64,000 nucleotides of DNA from Chlorobiota bacterium (GTDB lineage Bacteria; Bacteroidota; Ignavibacteria; OLB7): positions 2,170,001 to 2,234,000 of the forward strand of contig JADJXR010000001.1 of the NCBI GenBank assembly GCA_016710285.1, read 5' to 3'. The position numbers and the translations under genes were made by a program. Position 1 is the first letter of the stretch, and each line of letters starts with the position of its first letter. Positions 25,401 to 34,313 of the stretch are shown here, piece after piece. The notes under the pieces are model-generated. The model saw only the letters and a list, made by a program, of their open reading frames with translations, made no database searches and was not told the origin of the DNA.

Positions 25401-26488
25401 TAAAATCCGAACGCCCCGGGATTTAACCCGCCGGCAAACCGCCCCACCACTGTTCCTGCGGTGTCGGCCACCACGATTTCTGCGGCGGTGGTGAATTCCT
25501 GAACATCGGCAACGTACAGCTTCCCATCGGGCGAAACTCCAAGATCGAACGGGCTTCCGCGAAAAACGGAGCGGGGGATGATGGTGGCCGCTTCGATTGC
25601 GCCACCATCACGCAGCGGCAACCGCACAACGCCCCCATCGGCCAGCAGATACGCCACACCGCCAACATCATCGAATGCCACTTCCATTGGTCCCGGATTG
25701 ATAAACCGCCACCGCCGCTCCTGGGCAAAGGTTTGCGGATTGATCTCCACCAACCCGCCAACGGAATCGGGGTAGAGGGGGCGGAGCAGCAGGTAAATCC
25801 GATCGGTGGCCGGAAGGTAGTGAATGGCCCAGGGGTTCGGCCCAAACTGCAGCGATGCTTCTTCGGCTCCGCTTGTGGGGTCCAGCACCGTAACGCTCCA
25901 GGCGTTCGGCTCGGTTGCGCGCAGCTTCCCCTGCGATGAGTTGGCCACGAACAACCGCCCGTGGGCCGCAGCAATCCCTTCCGGCGCGGGGCCAACCGGA
26001 AGGCTTCGCCCCGTGCGGCGTAGCGTTGTTGGGTTGAATTCCACAACGCGGTCGTCGTAGGTGGTTGCCCATGCGGAGGAGTCGTTGACGATGGCCATCA
26101 TCCGAAGCTCGGCCCCGTCGGCAAACTGAATCCTTCCCTCCGATTCCCCCAAAGGCAACCGCAGCACCTCAATCGTCCGCGAGGTGGAAACCAGGATGAA
26201 CGCCCGGTCATTCCGGACCAGAATATCGTTCCCGGTGTCCCCAATCCGCAGCCCCGGGTTGCGCCGCGCAAAGTAATCGTTCACGGTTTGGCCGGTAGCC
26301 GGGTTGTGATAACTCAGCGTGGAATTATCCTGCCGCCACAACCCTTCGTTGACGATCAGGACCCCGTGCGAGAAGTCGCCGGTTAGCGGCGGCGGCGCGG
26401 GTTCGCCGGGGTTGGCAACGCACCCGGCCAGCAGCAACGAAACCAGCAGCGCGCACGCCGTTGCAACGGGGGAGAATCTCACATTCAT
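25397..26488 (-). CDS. Beta-propeller surface lipoprotein, BtuG-like candidate
   Basis: 363 residues with a lipoprotein signal (CALLVSLLLAGC, Cys about 22). The mature protein is a YncE/DUF5074-like propeller beginning HGVLIVNEGLWRQDNSTLSY; further blade-like segments are WATTYDDRVVEFNPTTLRR, APEGIAAAHGRLFVANSSQG, PWAIHYLPATDRIYLLLR and SPFDLGVSPDGKLYVADVQE. Bacteroides BtuG, a surface lipoprotein that binds cobalamin very tightly and partners BtuB, has the same architecture, and this gene is the last of the riboswitch-controlled BtuB operon. Its ATG overlaps the methyltransferase stop (ATGA). Cobalamin binding is inferred from context and fold only. Confidence 0.7.
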   Translation of the reverse strand: MNVRFSPVATACALLVSLLLAGCVANPGEPAPPPLTGDFSHGVLIVNEGLWRQDNSTLSYHNPATGQTVNDYFARRNPGLRIGDTGNDILVRNDRAFILVSTSRTIEVLRLPLGESEGRIQFADGAELRMMAIVNDSSAWATTYDDRVVEFNPTTLRRTGRSLPVGPAPEGIAAAHGRLFVANSSQGKLRATEPNAWSVTVLDPTSGAEEASLQFGPNPWAIHYLPATDRIYLLLRPLYPDSVGGLVEINPQTFAQERRWRFINPGPMEVAFDDVGGVAYLLADGGVVRLPLRDGGAIEAATIIPRSVFRGSPFDLGVSPDGKLYVADVQEFTTAAEIVVADTAGTVVGRFAGGLNPGAFGFY

Positions 26489-27744
26489 TTCCCCCCCGCC
26501 GCGGTTTGTGACGGAAGCAGCAACAGAAGCACCTCAAGGTTCGGGGTCCCGGGGAACATATCCAGCGGGACGATCCGCTCCACCCCGTAACCCTTTTCCC
26601 GCCACGACCGGACCTCGCGGGGGATTTCATCAATCCCGCAAAAAATGTGAAGAACCCGCACCGGTTTCCGTGCGGCAATCGCCCCCACCACTCCGGCATC
26701 GGTTCCGTGGCGCGGTGGGTCCAGCAGCACCCACTCCGCCATGCTGGAATCGGCGCGGGGGAGCAATCGGGGAAGGTTCGCAGCGGTGATGGTTCCGGCA
26801 ACAAACTGCATGGCCGCGCTTGGTTGGCCGCTGCCGCCGCGTGCCAGGTTTTGCTTTGCCCCTTCCACGGCGGTGCGCTCGTACTCAACCCCCACAATCT
26901 CCTGGAAGTCATCGGCAAAATGGCCGGCAAACAGCCCGTAGCCACAGTATAAATCCAGCAGCCGGCCCGCCCGGGTTGGTTGCAGCAGCTGCCGCGCCGT
27001 TTCCAACATCGTGGGGATCATCGCCTCGTTGACTTGGCTGAAGGCGGTCGGTCCCAGCAAGTAGGTTCGTTCGCCAAACTTCACGCGCAACCGCTCCGGC
27101 CCGAACAGTTTTTTGAAGCTGACCCCGGCTTTGGGCCGCAGCGATTCAAGGTAGTAATCGCTGCGGGTGGGGTCGTGGAAAACAAAGGCGGAGACCACCG
27201 AAAGATTCCCCGTTCGCAGATGCTCGCCCAGCAACTTCAGCTTCCTGACGATCTCCGCATTCAAGCGGTCCACGTTCAGGATCACCGTGAACTCCGTGTA
27301 GCTTCCACGAATGATGACATGGTTGAGATGGGGAACCAGCAGCCGGTACGGGGGTGAGGTGATTTTCTGAAGAATGAGCCGGTAAATCGCCGTGTGCTCC
27401 TGCGGCTCCAGCAGCGATTCCGGCAGCGGTGACGATGTTCGCTCGCCACCCTTGAACCCCATCACCACACGGCTTCCTTTGGCAAAGACGCGGCGTTTGG
27501 TGGTGGTTCGGTAGCGGCGAGGTTTGGGGGATGGAAGGATTGCTTCCGGCGATAGCGGAAGCTGGTGCCAGTTCCAAAATTCGCCGAGCGCGGCTTGCTT
27601 CAACGCAAGCTCGGCGGCGTACTCAAGGGTGGCCAACGGCTCAATCTCTTGCGCCCGTTGCTCCCCCTTCGGCGGAACCGGAAGCTGCCGCAACAGCAGT
27701 TGCGCAAAGGTCGGGATTGCCAGTTCTGGCAAGCGATGATTCAA
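26485..27744 (-). CDS. TrmA/RlmD-like RNA (uracil-5-)-methyltransferase
   Basis: 419 residues if started at TTG 27744, which has GGAG nine bases upstream. No in-frame ATG exists before residue about 90, and a longer frame would run into btuB. Motifs: FSQVNEAMIPTML, SAM-binding LLDLYCGYGLFAGHFA, motif IV VLLDPPRHGTDAG, and the catalytic-Cys region LHIFCGIDEIPREVRSW (family consensus SCNPxTxxRD, here with altered residues after the Cys). It should methylate C5 of a uridine in tRNA or 23S rRNA. It sits between btuB and the propeller lipoprotein. A 13-base direct repeat (TCACAGATCAAT-type) lies just upstream. Confidence 0.75.
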   Translation of the reverse strand: MNHRLPELAIPTFAQLLLRQLPVPPKGEQRAQEIEPLATLEYAAELALKQAALGEFWNWHQLPLSPEAILPSPKPRRYRTTTKRRVFAKGSRVVMGFKGGERTSSPLPESLLEPQEHTAIYRLILQKITSPPYRLLVPHLNHVIIRGSYTEFTVILNVDRLNAEIVRKLKLLGEHLRTGNLSVVSAFVFHDPTRSDYYLESLRPKAGVSFKKLFGPERLRVKFGERTYLLGPTAFSQVNEAMIPTMLETARQLLQPTRAGRLLDLYCGYGLFAGHFADDFQEIVGVEYERTAVEGAKQNLARGGSGQPSAAMQFVAGTITAANLPRLLPRADSSMAEWVLLDPPRHGTDAGVVGAIAARKPVRVLHIFCGIDEIPREVRSWREKGYGVERIVPLDMFPGTPNLEVLLLLLPSQTAAGGK

Positions 27745-27848
27745 TGGCGGATACTCCGTTCGGAACTGTGAGATTGATCTGTGAAATTGATCTGTGAGAA
27801 GGAAAGCGATTGAGCCGGGCCGCGTGCGGAATTTCCCGACCCTCCATC

Positions 27849-29828
27849 TCACGGGATTTTGCACTCCATGATAATCCGGAAACTTCGCCCGGGCATTGGG
27901 TAATTGCGGACCACGTGATACTCCGTGCCGAACAGGTTTTGCACCTCGGCCCGCAGGCCGGTTGGCACGTCGGCAATCGCGAAATCGTAGGCCACATTCC
28001 CGCCAACAAGCCAGTAGCCAGGGAGGATTGATGCGGGGGAGTTGGAGGGGAGCGAGTAGCGGTAGCTGGAATAGCTTGCCGTAAGGCCGCACCGCACCGC
28101 GCCGAACACGGCTTGGCAAAACCCGCTGGCCGTCTGCCGTGGCAAATATGGGAGTTCCTTCCCGTGGAATGCTCCGCCGCTGCGGTCCTGGGCGTTCATC
28201 TGGGTCCAGGCAAGGCGCAGCCGAAGGTGGCCATCCAACAGCGTCCCCGATGCGCCAAGCTCTAGGCCGCGTGTGGTTGCGCGCCCAACGTTCGCCGCGC
28301 TCCAGCTGACGGGGCTTCGGGGAACCGAAAGGATCAAGTCGCTGGTTGCAATCTGGAAGAACGTTGCATCGGCAAGGAAGCGTTCGCCAAACTGATACAG
28401 CACCCCAGCATCTACGCTGACCGAGCGTTCGGGGCGGAGCTTGGCGTTGCCATAATTGAGGTAATACTGCTCGGTAAAACTGGGGGCGCGGAAGTTCCCC
28501 GAGGCATGGACCCGCAGCCGCAGCGGAAGATCCGTTGGCCGATAACTCACCCCCACCGAGGGGCTAAGCGCGTTCCCAACATCGGAGAAAAGATCGGCGC
28601 GGAGTGCGGCTTGCAGAAGCAATTCATCATTGGCGACAAGAGGCCCAATCAGCCAATCGGCGGCAACGGCTGCGCTAAGTTGGCGGCGGGCAACGCTTTG
28701 GCCAACCGAGGGGTCCAGGTTGTTGCCGTTCAGCTGGGCCTGGTGCATCTCGATGCTGGCTTCCACGGATCCATCGCTGCCGAACTGCCGCCGCACGCGC
28801 CCGGTAAGGCTTCCTTCGGTTCGTTGGAATCGGGAGTGCGTCCCCGCCGGGCCGGTCAACCGCGATTCGGGGTCGTCGTAGCGTAGCTGGTTGGTGCGTG
28901 CGGTCCCCCCAATCGTCCCCATCCATTCGGCGTTGAAAAAGGAGGCCGCAGCAATCCCGAACAAATCCCCTTCGGCCAGCCGCGCCTGCGATTGCTCAAG
29001 GCTTCCCTGCACCACTGCGCCTGGCGTTCCCCGCTCCGAACTGAACCCGTGAACCGAGGCCGACAACCGCATCCCATCTTCCAACAAGGACCATCCGGCG
29101 CGGGCGAACAGGTTGGAAAAATCAGCATTGTGGCGATGCCGGATTCTCTCAATTCCAAACTCAGAGTAGCTGAATGGATACTCCCCGGAAGCCCGTGTGA
29201 AATGGATTGCCCCGTCCAAACGGTTCCCCCCGAACCCGCCACGCACCGCGCCGCCAGCCGCGAAATCGCCGAACGATCCAACATGGATTGTCCCGCCGCC
29301 ACGCACCGCCGTTCCCCCCGCCGCGCTGGTGATAAGGTTCACCACGCCGCCAAGCGCGTTCGCGCCAAACCGGGCAGCGTCCCCCCCGCGAAGCACCTCC
29401 ACCTGCTCAATGGTTGCGGCGGGGATGTTGCTGAAGTCGAAAGCATCGCCGGCACTGCTTCCGTAGCGAACTCCATCAATCAGCAGAATAGTTTGCTGCG
29501 CGGAAGTTCCCCGCACCGACACCGTGCGAAGCCCCCCCTGCCCGCCATACTGCCGGACCGAGGTCCCAGGGGAAAGGGCCACGGCATCGGAAAGGTCGCG
29601 GGCGTTGGCCATTTCGAGTTCGGAGCGGTCCACCACCGTCATCGGCTGGGCCGAGCGTGCCTGGCGCAGCAGGATGCTGGACGATTCCACCACCACCACT
29701 TCGCGCCCGCGCACCACGCGTGTGGTGTCGCGCCGGTTCGGCTTGGCGGCCGTGTCCGGCTGGGCCGCCACCGGAACGGAAAGCAGCATTGCGGCAATGG
29801 TTGATATCGTCAGCAACGTCCTGCTCAC
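27849..29828 (-). CDS. btuB: TonB-dependent cobalamin receptor
   Basis: 659 residues. Signal peptide LTISTIAAMLLSVPVAAQ. A plug domain follows (about 45-165: PMTVVDRSELEMANARDLSD, LSPGTSVRQYGGQGGLRTVS, RGTSAQQTILLIDGVRYGS, TIEQVEVLRGGDAARFGANA, GGVVNLITS), then a 22-strand-type barrel of about 490 residues ending VRNYPMPGRSFRIIMECKIP. It imports corrinoids across the outer membrane using TonB energy. The assignment to B12 rests on the BtuB-like plug and short barrel plus the cobalamin riboswitch at the head of the operon. Its ATG overlaps the stop of the preceding gene (ATGA), implying translational coupling. Confidence 0.88.
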   Translation of the reverse strand: MSRTLLTISTIAAMLLSVPVAAQPDTAAKPNRRDTTRVVRGREVVVVESSSILLRQARSAQPMTVVDRSELEMANARDLSDAVALSPGTSVRQYGGQGGLRTVSVRGTSAQQTILLIDGVRYGSSAGDAFDFSNIPAATIEQVEVLRGGDAARFGANALGGVVNLITSAAGGTAVRGGGTIHVGSFGDFAAGGAVRGGFGGNRLDGAIHFTRASGEYPFSYSEFGIERIRHRHNADFSNLFARAGWSLLEDGMRLSASVHGFSSERGTPGAVVQGSLEQSQARLAEGDLFGIAAASFFNAEWMGTIGGTARTNQLRYDDPESRLTGPAGTHSRFQRTEGSLTGRVRRQFGSDGSVEASIEMHQAQLNGNNLDPSVGQSVARRQLSAAVAADWLIGPLVANDELLLQAALRADLFSDVGNALSPSVGVSYRPTDLPLRLRVHASGNFRAPSFTEQYYLNYGNAKLRPERSVSVDAGVLYQFGERFLADATFFQIATSDLILSVPRSPVSWSAANVGRATTRGLELGASGTLLDGHLRLRLAWTQMNAQDRSGGAFHGKELPYLPRQTASGFCQAVFGAVRCGLTASYSSYRYSLPSNSPASILPGYWLVGGNVAYDFAIADVPTGLRAEVQNLFGTEYHVVRNYPMPGRSFRIIMECKIP

Positions 29829-30823
29829 CGCGCCACCGCAAATGGGAGTGTGGCGGCAATCCGCCCCTCTTCCTCCAGCGATAAAAACCAGACCCCCAAC
29901 GGAAGGGAATCGGTGGCCAAGGAAATGGAATGCTCCCCCGCCGACAGCCTGCGGTCCGCAAGCTGGCGAACCTGCTGGCCAAGCCGGTTCCAGATTGCCA
30001 CCCGCACGTGCGCTTCCTGCCGAATGCCGAACGTCACGCGGGCTTCCCCACCGGTTCCAAAACGGAGGGCAAGGGCTGGCTGCGGCGTGCCGGTGATGTT
30101 GGTGTCGTTCGGGGTGGCGGCGTGGATTGCCACCACGGCATCAAGATCGAAGCTGGTAAGTGTGGGGTCCCAGAAAGGATGGTTGGGATTGTTGATCACG
30201 ATTGCCGTCGCATCGCGAAGGCGGATGAAGCGGACGGAGTCCATTCCAACATCGGAAAGATCGAAGTGATCGCCCCCCGATTGCGCGGGGTCCAGCGGGT
30301 TGGCGCGGCCATCGGTGGGGGTGATTCCGGCGCAACCAACCAGCGTGGCGGAATCGAACGGGAACTCCACAAAGCTGACCCCGTCGCGGCTGACGGCCAC
30401 CGTTGCTGGCTCGGCAAAAGTGCGTTGCTTCCCCCCCAGATTGTAGTGGAAAGCGTTCTCGAACACGGTGAAATCGGCCCCGGCGCGGTCCACGATTGGG
30501 GTGCGGAACCCGAGGACGATCTCACCCCCCAATCCCAGCGAGAGTATCTGCGCGGGGTTCACCGAAGGGACGGTTGGGCGGGCGCTGGTGTCGGGGAATC
30601 CAAGAACGTTGTTGGGGAAGTAGGCGGGTTGGCGGCCAATGCCCGGCCCGGTTCCGGGCCGGAACATCACCACGGTGTCGGCATGGTGCTGGGCAATTGC
30701 CGATGCCGTCATCGCCAGCAGCAGAAACAACCGGCGGAGGCCCGCCGCCACGCCCCGAAAAATCGGGGCAGGCGGGGAGTAGCGCGACGGCAAGGCGTTC
30801 GGTGGCGATGGTTTGTGGTTCAT
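29825..30823 (-). CDS. Secreted surface protein of the B12 operon with T9SS-like C-terminus
   Basis: 332 residues from ATG 30823, which overlaps the previous stop as ATGA. A long n-region precedes the signal core (LRRLFLLLAMTASAIAQ). The main domain (about 50-245) contains MFRPGTGPGIGRQPAYF, LSLGLGGEIVLGF, DRAGADFTVFENAFHYNLGG and VAVSRDGVSFVEFPFD, resembling uncharacterised cell-surface proteins found next to TonB receptors. The end (WNRLGQQVRQLADRRLSAGE through AATLPFAVAR) is a T9SS-type sorting domain. Its place directly before btuB under the same riboswitch suggests a role in corrinoid capture at the surface; no biochemical function is known to me. Confidence 0.65.
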   Translation of the reverse strand: MNHKPSPPNALPSRYSPPAPIFRGVAAGLRRLFLLLAMTASAIAQHHADTVVMFRPGTGPGIGRQPAYFPNNVLGFPDTSARPTVPSVNPAQILSLGLGGEIVLGFRTPIVDRAGADFTVFENAFHYNLGGKQRTFAEPATVAVSRDGVSFVEFPFDSATLVGCAGITPTDGRANPLDPAQSGGDHFDLSDVGMDSVRFIRLRDATAIVINNPNHPFWDPTLTSFDLDAVVAIHAATPNDTNITGTPQPALALRFGTGGEARVTFGIRQEAHVRVAIWNRLGQQVRQLADRRLSAGEHSISLATDSLPLGVWFLSLEEEGRIAATLPFAVAR

Positions 30824-33168
30824 CGGACCACCTTCAGTATCTGGGTCAGCAGCGTGCCCCCCGATTGGAGCGTGCAAAGGTAGGTCCCGGCGGCAAGGGA
30901 GCCGGCATCAATCCGCACGCTGTACTCGCCGGAGTCCATCGGTTCATCCACCAGCGTGGCGATGTGGGCACCATCAACACCAACCACCGATAGCCGCACA
31001 TTTCCAGAGTTCGGCAAGCTGAAGCGGATGGTGGCGTGGTCCCGCACCGGGTTCGGGACGCTTTCCGAGAGGGAGGCGCTTCCGCTGGCCTGGCCGCTCC
31101 GCTCCACCGAAAGCACTCCAAGGCTTACCATCGCAACCCGCGAATCGGCGTTGTAGGTTCCGCTCAGGTAGGCATTGGCCACGTAGAGTTCATCGTTCAG
31201 CATCGCGATCCCTTCGGCCTTTCCGCCAACGGGGATGATGGCCTCCACGGTGTCGTTGTTCAGCAGGCGGATGTCGCCGGCGTAGGTGGTGGCCAGCAGC
31301 TGGCCGTTGGGCAGAAGGAGCGTCTCCCGCGGGCCATCCAGCGATGATGTCCCGGTGGCGATGCGCCGCAGCACGGTGAAGGTTGTTGGGTCCAGCAGCA
31401 GCACCTCGTGGGTTCCGTTCATGGTGACGGCCACGGCGTTCTCGTTGGCAAGCAGGTGGTTTGCGCCATCCCCTAAATCCCCGAACGCATTGGCTTTGTA
31501 GTCGAACAGGGTGATGCTGGATGTTGGCGAGCCGAAGGCCCCTTCGTTCAGCACGTACAGGCGGGTTGCGCCGTCGCGGTCGGTGGGGACCGGGGTGGCC
31601 ATTGTCAAGAAATCGCCGGCGCGGAACCGCCCAACCTTGTGTCCGTCGCGTTTATCAACGATATGAATAAAGGTGGGTCCGGGGGCGAAATCTTTGGCAA
31701 GCTCATGCACCAGCAGCCAGTTCCCCGCATCGGTGACGTTGGCCAAATTCCCGGCGGCGGTGGCATCATGGTAGATTGCCCGCCCTTCCCCTTCGCTGCC
31801 AGCGGCCGGGAATCCGCGCAGTGTGTCGGACAACGCAAGGTAGAGCGTGTCGCGCTCGGAATCGTAGGCGGCACGGAGCGGGAAGCCCATTGCCCCGCGC
31901 AAGCTGCGGGTCCATTTCACTTGGCGCGTGATCCCATCAATGGCCGTCCACCAGCGGTCGGCGGGTCCGGTTCCGTAGCCGATTGCGTGAACGTCGCCCC
32001 GCTTATCCACCAGCAGCAATCCTGGGTCGCGGCCAACCACAATCGTATCCACCACTTCCCCGCTGTTAAGGTTCACCACGGCCACAAGGGAGTCGGGATT
32101 GTAGGTCCCTGCGGAGTATTTGATTGCCGCAAACAGAAGCGAATCGCGCACCACCACCGACTCCACTTTCCCCGGTAGCTTGATGCTGTCGCGCAGGGTT
32201 CCGGTGGCTATCTCAAAACGGCGAACGTCGTTTCCGTAGGTGGCAACAATCAGAAGGCTATCCCCCTGGAAGGCAAGGGCGCGCGGGCTATCGAAGCCGG
32301 AGGTGAGGGTGGAAATGGGGGATGGGGCAACGTCACGGTGGGTCAGCGTGTTGATGATGCGTACCTGGTGGGTTCCGCCAAGCACCACGTAGGCGTGCTC
32401 GCCACGCGTGGCAATGAAGTTTGCGCCGCCGCCAATCTTCTCACCATTCACGGCGTTGTAGATGTCGGGATTTCCCGCCGAGTAGGTGACCGATCCGTTC
32501 CCTTTCCCGAAGGCTCCTTCATTCAAGATGAAATAGCCCGGCGCAGAAATTTTTGGGTCGAAAATGCTGGCAACCATTCCTGGATTCACCCCGGTTTCCA
32601 TCTCCCCCAACACTGTTCCAGTTGCTGGGTCCACGGCAATCACCATTCCTGGCGCGGTGAATCCGGGGTCGCGGGTGGTAAGGTACAGGATGTTGCTGAG
32701 GGGGTCGAACGAGACGGCAGCGGCGGGGATTGTGCTTACGTCGCGTTTGTGGGCCAGGGTTTGCACGTCGAAGGCCTGGACCTTTCCGCCCAGGGGCAGA
32801 TAGAGTTCGCCGGCGGCAAGGTTCACCCCAACGCGGACGGGGTAGGAGTTCAGCAGTGCGTCGAACGTTGCGGAGTCCACCACGCGGCGGGTGGCTCCAT
32901 CAATCACGGACCAGGTTGGCGCGGCATCGCCCTGGTCCAGCACTCCGTTGAAGTTGGCATCCACCCCGGCGGAGATCAGGTGGACGCGATTGCGCGCGGT
33001 GTCGGCAAACAGGAATGCCGGCCCTTTTCCAACATTGACGTGCTGGACCTGGGCGCGAAGCGTGGTCCCGGCACACGCCACCGCAAGCCCCGCAACGGCA
33101 AGAAGCAGGGCACGCCGGAGCAACCCGGCGCGGTTGGAAGAACGGGAATGGGTTGTAAAGAACGTCAT
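30820..33168 (-). CDS. Large T9SS-secreted double beta-propeller, first gene of the B12 operon
   Basis: 782 residues. Signal peptide LLLAVAGLAVACAGTTLRAQ. The body holds two YncE/DUF5074-like propellers. Each has an NEG signature, ILNEGAFGKGNGSVTYSAG (about residue 215) and VLNEGAFGSPTSSITLF (about 545), the same signature that opens the operon's lipoprotein. The last 85 residues are a T9SS sorting domain (SVPNPVRDHATIRFSLP to LTQILKVVR). It is the first gene after the cobalamin riboswitch, with AGG five bases before ATG 33168. Likely a secreted, surface-attached corrinoid-binding or corrinoid-stripping protein, by analogy with BtuG; this is inference. Confidence 0.7.
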   Translation of the reverse strand: MTFFTTHSRSSNRAGLLRRALLLAVAGLAVACAGTTLRAQVQHVNVGKGPAFLFADTARNRVHLISAGVDANFNGVLDQGDAAPTWSVIDGATRRVVDSATFDALLNSYPVRVGVNLAAGELYLPLGGKVQAFDVQTLAHKRDVSTIPAAAVSFDPLSNILYLTTRDPGFTAPGMVIAVDPATGTVLGEMETGVNPGMVASIFDPKISAPGYFILNEGAFGKGNGSVTYSAGNPDIYNAVNGEKIGGGANFIATRGEHAYVVLGGTHQVRIINTLTHRDVAPSPISTLTSGFDSPRALAFQGDSLLIVATYGNDVRRFEIATGTLRDSIKLPGKVESVVVRDSLLFAAIKYSAGTYNPDSLVAVVNLNSGEVVDTIVVGRDPGLLLVDKRGDVHAIGYGTGPADRWWTAIDGITRQVKWTRSLRGAMGFPLRAAYDSERDTLYLALSDTLRGFPAAGSEGEGRAIYHDATAAGNLANVTDAGNWLLVHELAKDFAPGPTFIHIVDKRDGHKVGRFRAGDFLTMATPVPTDRDGATRLYVLNEGAFGSPTSSITLFDYKANAFGDLGDGANHLLANENAVAVTMNGTHEVLLLDPTTFTVLRRIATGTSSLDGPRETLLLPNGQLLATTYAGDIRLLNNDTVEAIIPVGGKAEGIAMLNDELYVANAYLSGTYNADSRVAMVSLGVLSVERSGQASGSASLSESVPNPVRDHATIRFSLPNSGNVRLSVVGVDGAHIATLVDEPMDSGEYSVRIDAGSLAAGTYLCTLQSGGTLLTQILKVVR

Positions 33169-33356
33169 GGAACCTCACATGGATGGTGCCTCCGATGCCA
33201 AATCGGTGGCGATCAAAATGTGTGGATGGGGAAACGACGGTGCGGCGGTTGCAAGGCTTCCGAATCGTGCGGAAGCAACGGCGTTGCGGCAAAGGTCATC
33301 TCCTCATCGCCCCTGTTGGCGCAGGGGTTGGCCCGCGTGGGCCGTTGATGAGGATC

Positions 33357-33580
33357 GGACGGCAGGTCTTCTGGCTTCGGGGTCATTCGCTTCCTTTCCG
33401 GCCTTCCCGCTCCGCAATGGAGCAGTGGTTTGTGGTGTGGAAAGGAGCGTCGCCCGTCACAGCGGCGCAACCGCTGCCGAATTGTTCCCCGCCTGTATGT
33501 GGTTGCTGCGATTGCCGCAGCAGCGGGGGGAACGCACGGCATTCCCTATTCTCCCCAGCGCGTTGCCGGGGCACCGTTCG
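33357..33580 (-). promoter_or_regulatory. Cobalamin (adenosylcobalamin) riboswitch
   Basis: On the minus strand the leader carries the conserved blocks in order: GGTGCCCCGG near the 5' end (33575), AATAGGGAATGCCGTGCG, the CCGCTGTGACGGG segment (the core normally read as GCAACTGT), ACCACTG followed by GCGGGAAGGC, and the B12 box GAAGCCAGAAGACCTGCC (about 33361-33378). The 188 nt to ATG 33168 contain GC-rich hairpins (GGCCCACGCGGGCC, CCCCTGCGCCAACAGGGG) and a GATCCTCATC / GATGAGGA long-range pair. These may form the expression platform that blocks expression when cobalamin is bound. The five genes down to 25397 follow. Confidence 0.88.
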
Positions 33581-33645
33581 ATCAGTATTGGAATAACGTG
33601 AAGCCGGCCGCGGTGGCCAGCTTCCGGCATCGGGAAGATGCGTGA

Positions 33646-33676
33646 CAAAAATAGAAGGGTTGGCAAGATGATCCAA
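33646..33676 (-). promoter_or_regulatory. Promoter of the B12 riboswitch operon
   Basis: Minus strand: TTG (33676-33674), 20-base spacer, TATTTTTG (33653-33646), an exact match to the Bacteroidota TTG-N19-21-TAnnTTTG pattern. Predicted start of transcription near 33639, about 60 nt before the first conserved riboswitch block. Confidence 0.65.
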
Positions 33677-33807
33677 CGGGAGTTTTCGGCATATTGGGAA
33701 CAATTCGTGGCTTGCCAGTGGTTCAACCAGATCGAACACCGTTGTGGCGGTGCGGAGTGCTGGTTGCACAAGCCGCGATTCATCAACTACATTTATCGAA
33801 CACTGCA

Positions 33808-34275
33808 ATGACACCACGCGTGATCACGTTTCACTACACCATGACTGCCGAAGATGGGCAAGAAATTTACAGCTCGGTTGGAAGCGAGCCATTGGCAATT
33901 TTAGAAGGGCAGGGGCAAGTGATCCCCGGGCTGGAACCGGTGCTTTCGGAGATGGGGGAGGGGGAGAAACGGCGCGTGGTGGTTCCGGCCGAGGAAGGGT
34001 TTGGGGAATACCATGACGATTGGGTGATCCAAGTCTCCCGCGAGCAATTGCCGCCCGGCGAACTCAACATCGGCGATATGTTCCAAGCCGCCGAAGACGC
34101 TCCGGTGATGGTTGTCACGGAGATTGATGGCGACACAGTGGTCATGGATGGAAACCACCCGCTGGCCGGGCAGGACCTGACGTTCGACGTTGAGGTCCTT
34201 GGCTTCCGCGAAGCCACCCCCGAGGAAATCGCCCACGGCCATGCTCATGGCGAAGGGGGGCATCATCACCATTAA
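33808..34275 (+). CDS. slyD: FKBP-type peptidyl-prolyl isomerase, SlyD-like
   Basis: 155 residues from ATG 33808. It accelerates proline isomerisation and acts as a chaperone; SlyD homologues also bind nickel. The FKBP half-domains flank an insert-in-flap domain: LEGQGQVIPGLEPVLSEMGE, KRRVVVPAEEGFGEYHDDW, and VVMDGNHPLAGQDLTFDVEV (the NHPLAG motif is diagnostic for SlyD-type proteins). The C-terminus is His-rich (AHGHAHGEGGHHHH), as expected for metal binding. The 227 bp upstream hold the divergent riboswitch promoter; TACATTTA 12 bp before the ATG resembles a -7 box. Confidence 0.92.
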   Translation: MTPRVITFHYTMTAEDGQEIYSSVGSEPLAILEGQGQVIPGLEPVLSEMGEGEKRRVVVPAEEGFGEYHDDWVIQVSREQLPPGELNIGDMFQAAEDAPVMVVTEIDGDTVVMDGNHPLAGQDLTFDVEVLGFREATPEEIAHGHAHGEGGHHHH

Positions 34276-34313
34276 GCCGCGTTGGTAATTCCGCCAAAGC
34301 GCGATCTTGCAAG

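Noticed and set aside
27745..28119. N-terminal extension of the RNA methyltransferase frame into btuB
   Set aside because: It would overlap btuB by 270 bases in another frame and the translated extension is Arg/Pro-rich and unlike the family; the TTG at 27744 with GGAG is preferred.
33383..33817. Minus-strand open frame of 144 codons upstream of the B12 operon
   Set aside because: It covers the cobalamin riboswitch and the operon promoter, and its translation resembles no protein family.
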